Source: Aquarana catesbeiana (Eukaryota; Chordata; Amphibia; Anura; Ranidae). Taken from it: 64,000 nt of DNA. Position 1 is the stretch's first letter. Each line of letters starts with the position of its first letter. The position numbers and the translations under genes were made by a program. The notes beneath the pieces were generated by a model that made no database searches, had not been told where the DNA came from, and saw only the letters and a program-made list of their open reading frames with translations. The DNA is taken from contig NC_133332.1 of assembly GCF_042186555.1 (NCBI RefSeq), positions 239,027,015-239,091,014 of the forward strand. The letters run 5' to 3'. This document shows, piece by piece, positions 61,303 to 64,000 of this stretch.

Positions 61303-61539
61303 GGAGGTAAGGGTAGTAAGGGAGGCTTGGCAATTTCCTATAGCAGCCAAGACATCAGCCAAGCCTGGCTGTGTAGAGGGGGACTGCTCCGGCTGCTCTG
61401 TCTGGGACGCCATGTTGCCACTGGCTCGCCTCCCGGGCCCCACGCGGCTCACACAGGCCGCCTCTGTCTCCACCGGTTCGGGGAGAAATTTCAACTTCTT
61501 ACCCCTTCCTCTGGCTGGCCGGGATGATCGGCGGTGCAT
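61303..61539 (-). pseudogene. L1 ORF1 N-terminus (truncated)
   Basis: Open frame with two candidate ATGs (61,539 and 61,413). The second begins MASQTEQPEQ. The peptide continues QPGLADVLAAIGNCQASLTTLTSK, which looks like the entry to the coiled coil of an L1 ORF1 RNA-binding protein. It ends at the breakpoint with a stop in flanking DNA. The basic RRSSRPARGRGKK segment upstream may be 5' UTR translated by chance. Recognition is by pattern, without an alignment. Confidence 0.5.
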
Positions 61540-62262
61540 GTGAAGAAGTCCGTCGGCTTAAAGACCTGCTGCTGATGCTGCTTTAAGAATCTTCCACAAG
61601 TAAGTTGCAGGGGCGGAGGTGATCCTGGGTGCAGCAAGATGGCCGCTGCCCCAGAGAACAGGTCGGGGCCTCAGACCCTCCAGCCAGCTGCCACAGGGTG
61701 TAGAAATGCTGTGGCAGTGCTCACAGGTAATCCGGTGGCCAGGACAGGCAGCCCGGGGTCCCTGGGGAGCAAGATGTGGCAGGGAATTGTGCAGGAGCTG
61801 CCGCCGGGTGTAGCAAGATGGCCGCCGCTCCAGGCAGCAGGTCGGGCCTCAGACCCTCCAGCCAGCCTCTACAGGGCACAAAGTTGCTGTGGTAGTGTCT
61901 ATAGGTGGTCCGGTGGCCAGGGCAGCTAATCAGGGGTCTCTGGGGAGCAGGATGCGGCCAGAAATTGTGTTGGAGCCGCCGCAGGGTGCATCAAGATGGC
62001 CGCCGCTCCACAGACTAGGCCGAAGCCGCGGTCTGTCCTACAGGCCGTCCCCGGGCGGGGAGATCCGGCGATCGCGCCCGCGGATGGCTCTCCAAACGGC
62101 TGGATTAGTCCGATGGCCAGGTCGGGAACAAAGCGGGCTGGTTGATGACTGCAGAGAGGTTAGGATCGCCCGGATTACAGCAGGATTGTATGGGCAAGCG
62201 GAGCTCTCACTAAACCCGTCCTACCCCATCACTCTCCAGGCCACGCCCCCCCTTCGGATTAT
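61303..62262 (-). mobile_element. L1-type LINE, 5' end only
   Basis: Minus strand begins GGGGGGGCGTGGCCTGGAGAG, the usual start of vertebrate L1 5' UTRs. It continues through three ~178-bp tandem units (61,600-62,130; each with AAGATGGCCGC and a CCGGTGGCCAGG block) and then ORF1 start. It stops after ~960 bp. CTTCGGATTATT is found at both edges (~61,289 and ~62,263). Confidence 0.65.
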
Positions 62263-62733
62263 TCCTAACTTCGGATGCATTCGTATTCGTTTTGTTCCGT
62301 TCGTTTAGATGTGGCTTTCGTTACTTCGGATAATTCGTCATTTCAGATGCATTTGTATTCATTACATTCACTAACAGTTACTTTAGCCAAAATTGAAAGG
62401 AAATTCCAATACCTATAATTTAATAATTTAATAGTTTATAATAATAAATGATAAATAATAAAAACTATCATAATGACTAACAATTTAATTATAATAGAAA
62501 ATATTTAAAAAAACGAAATTATCTGTATGCAATTGAGTCATTAAACTCGTAGGTTGAATAGTTTTTAGTTCTTTCGGATTTTTGGATGTTCGTTCTTTCG
62601 GATTTTTGGATTTTTGTTCTTTCCTAAAAATTTGTTTTCATATGCATTCATCAAAAGAGTCTTTCGTTCATTTGGATGCTTCCGAAATTTCGTCCGAAAA
62701 CGAATTGGTAACAAAACAAATTGCACATGTCTA

Positions 62734-62964
62734 ATATCAACAATCTTTAGTATGTATTTATTAGACCTAGGGCTGCTGTTAGAAATCCAGAGGCCCCATA
62801 CAACCTACCTGACAGGGCCCCCACTGGCCGAAAGTGACTGATTTATCAGTCCCTTTTTCTGTAGCCTCAGCTGCACAGATGAATGAATAGGAAACACTCT
62901 GAGGCTTCCTGCTCATTCACAAACTGAAGCATAGTGAACACAGTTTTAGTGATGAATCTTTATA
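62734..62964. other. No gene
   Basis: Short spacer containing GGGCCCCCACTGGCC, a piece of a dispersed repeat. Confidence 0.4.
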
Positions 62965-63740
62965 GGCGATGTTTAAAAATTTCTACAGGTTACCAGTTTT
63001 GAGTTACAGAGAAGGTCTAATGCTAGAATTATTGCTCTCGCTCTAACGATTGCGGCAATACCTCATATGTGTGGTTTGAACACCGTTTTCATATGTAGGC
63101 GTAACTTACGTATGCGTTCGCTTCTGCATTCGAGCTCAGCGGGACAGGGCGCTTTCATTTTTAAATTTTTTTTTTATTAATTTTACTATTTATTTTTTTA
63201 TTTTGACACTGTCCTTTAAAAGAAAAAAAATTGGGTCACTTTTATTCCTACAAGGAATTTAAACATCCCTTGTAATAGAAAAAAAGCATGACAGGACCTC
63301 TTAAATGTGAGATCTGGGGTCAAAAAGACCTCAGATCTAACATTAACACTAAAATGCTATAAAAAAAAAATTCCCTTTTAAGACCATTGGGCGGAAGTGA
63401 TGTTTGACGTCGCTTCCGCCATCCAATGGTGTGGAGCCGAATGGGGGCCATCTTTCCCTCACTCGGCTCCATGCCTGTCAAGAAAGAGGACCCGATCGTC
63501 TCCGGCGCTACCGACAGCTCCGGTAAGCTGCGGAGACCACCGGGGCGCGGCGGGAGGGGGGGAGCCCTTTTCCGCCCATGATAAAAGCTATCTTGTGGTG
63601 AATCCGCCGCCGAGACCAGTTTTATCTGAAAGAGGACTGCCCGCTGATGAAGAGGATACCGGCAGATAGCTGCTGCCATAACAAGGGTATTCCCCTTCAA
63701 ATAGCCAGCGTAAAACGACGGTGGGTGGTCCTCAAGTGAT
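62965..63740. mobile_element. TTAA-family fragment (right part)
   Basis: Matches 42,405-42,800 of the TTAA element (TTGAGTTACAGAGAAGGTCTAATGC; GCAATACCTCATATGTGTGGTTTGAACACC; CTTACGTATGCGTTCGCTTCTGCAT) and ends CCTCAAGTGATTAA. The final 260 bases of the window show nothing recognisable. Confidence 0.75.
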
Positions 63741-64000
63741 TAAAAATAATTAGGACTTGTCTAACTTGTTTAATAGTCATTTTTATAACCAAAATTGTCA
63801 GAAAACAAAAAGTTGTTTATACCCGACCAGAATGGTAAAAATAATATGATTATCAAAACTTCAGGTTATCATCCGCTCTCTAAAACCCTGGTAGCTTCCC
63901 TGCACTAATTGAAACAAGAAAGGACAGAGTCATGTGACAAGAGGCTGCACAGTTGTCTGCCTTGAATTTGATAAAACGCACTCAGATGACAAATTTGTCA

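Larger units (their letters stand above)
61178..62733. mobile_element. hAT-like element (AGACATGTGCA ends) with nested L1 fragment
   Basis: AGACATGTGCATTACC at the left, AATTGCACATGTCTA at the right, TATCAGCA before and ATATCAACA after, an 8-9 bp duplication with one mismatch. The outer sequence is rich in TTCGGATTxTTCG/TTCGTT motifs. A ~960-bp L1 piece occupies the left half. Confidence 0.72.

Noticed and set aside
61619..62308. MAAAPENRSG-type frames as a protein gene
   Set aside because: They read through three 178-bp repeat units, better explained as L1 5' UTR monomers on the other strand.
1..64000. Host protein-coding exons, tRNA, rRNA or microRNA genes
   Set aside because: I found no domain, splice pattern or cloverleaf that is not explained by mobile elements. 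Short host exons could be missed by eye.

Overview
This is vertebrate repeat DNA, most likely from a large amphibian genome. The inference rests on layered Tc1/mariner, PIF/Harbinger, hAT and TTAA-flanked DNA transposons, abundant short non-autonomous elements (MITEs), a Rex/L2-like LINE with an '...ATCAATAAAGTATTCTGAATCTGAAT' style end, an L1 5' end and a young endogenous retrovirus. The species call is a guess from repeat content; the element calls rest on terminal repeats, target-site duplications (TSDs) and protein motifs. I see no host protein-coding gene, RNA gene or CRISPR array.

Layout. 0.3-1.9 kb: decayed Tc1 (family A). 2.7-4.9 kb: LINE interrupted by a Harbinger MITE and a TTAA MITE. 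5.0-7.1 kb: a TAA-flanked MITE, a hairpin and a truncated Tc1 (family B). 7.16-16.45 kb: a complete minus-strand provirus with 368-bp LTRs (two differences), GGGT target duplication, Lys-type primer binding site, gag, nucleocapsid/protease, pol and env; several frameshifts and a MITE in env break it. 17.1-26 kb: TTAA element, hAT MITE, a 0.9-kb foldback element and at least seven copies of one palindromic MITE. 24.6-28.8 kb: Tc1 (family B) carrying a 24-bp minisatellite insertion. 29.0-31.1 kb: Tc1 (family C).

29,966-39,277 is an apparently perfect tandem duplication of a 4,656-bp unit. Its second copy runs into a ~10.1-kb composite PIF/Harbinger transposon (36,566-46,704, TSD TAA) that sits inside an older TTAA-type element. 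The Harbinger element holds a MADF-domain gene and a SANT/Myb-like gene in divergent orientation and the C-terminal remnant of a Harbinger transposase. It has been invaded by a TTAA MITE, a 2.9-kb TTAA element with a 10-bp minisatellite, and a long-inverted-repeat element.

48.3-54.1 kb: a degenerate autonomous hAT (BED finger plus transposase) on the minus strand, cut by a Tc1 fragment and expanded by satellites. 54.5-56.7 kb: more MITEs. 57.5-60.25 kb: a 34-bp minisatellite hit three times by different hAT elements at the same place in the unit. 61.2-62.7 kb: a hAT-like element containing a 5'-only L1 fragment with 178-bp promoter-like monomers. 63.0-63.7 kb: another TTAA-family piece.

The most interesting items are a RanBP2-type zinc finger inside the retroviral Gag, the three-gene Harbinger composite, the exact tandem duplication (recent event or assembly artefact), and the triple hAT targeting of one minisatellite position.
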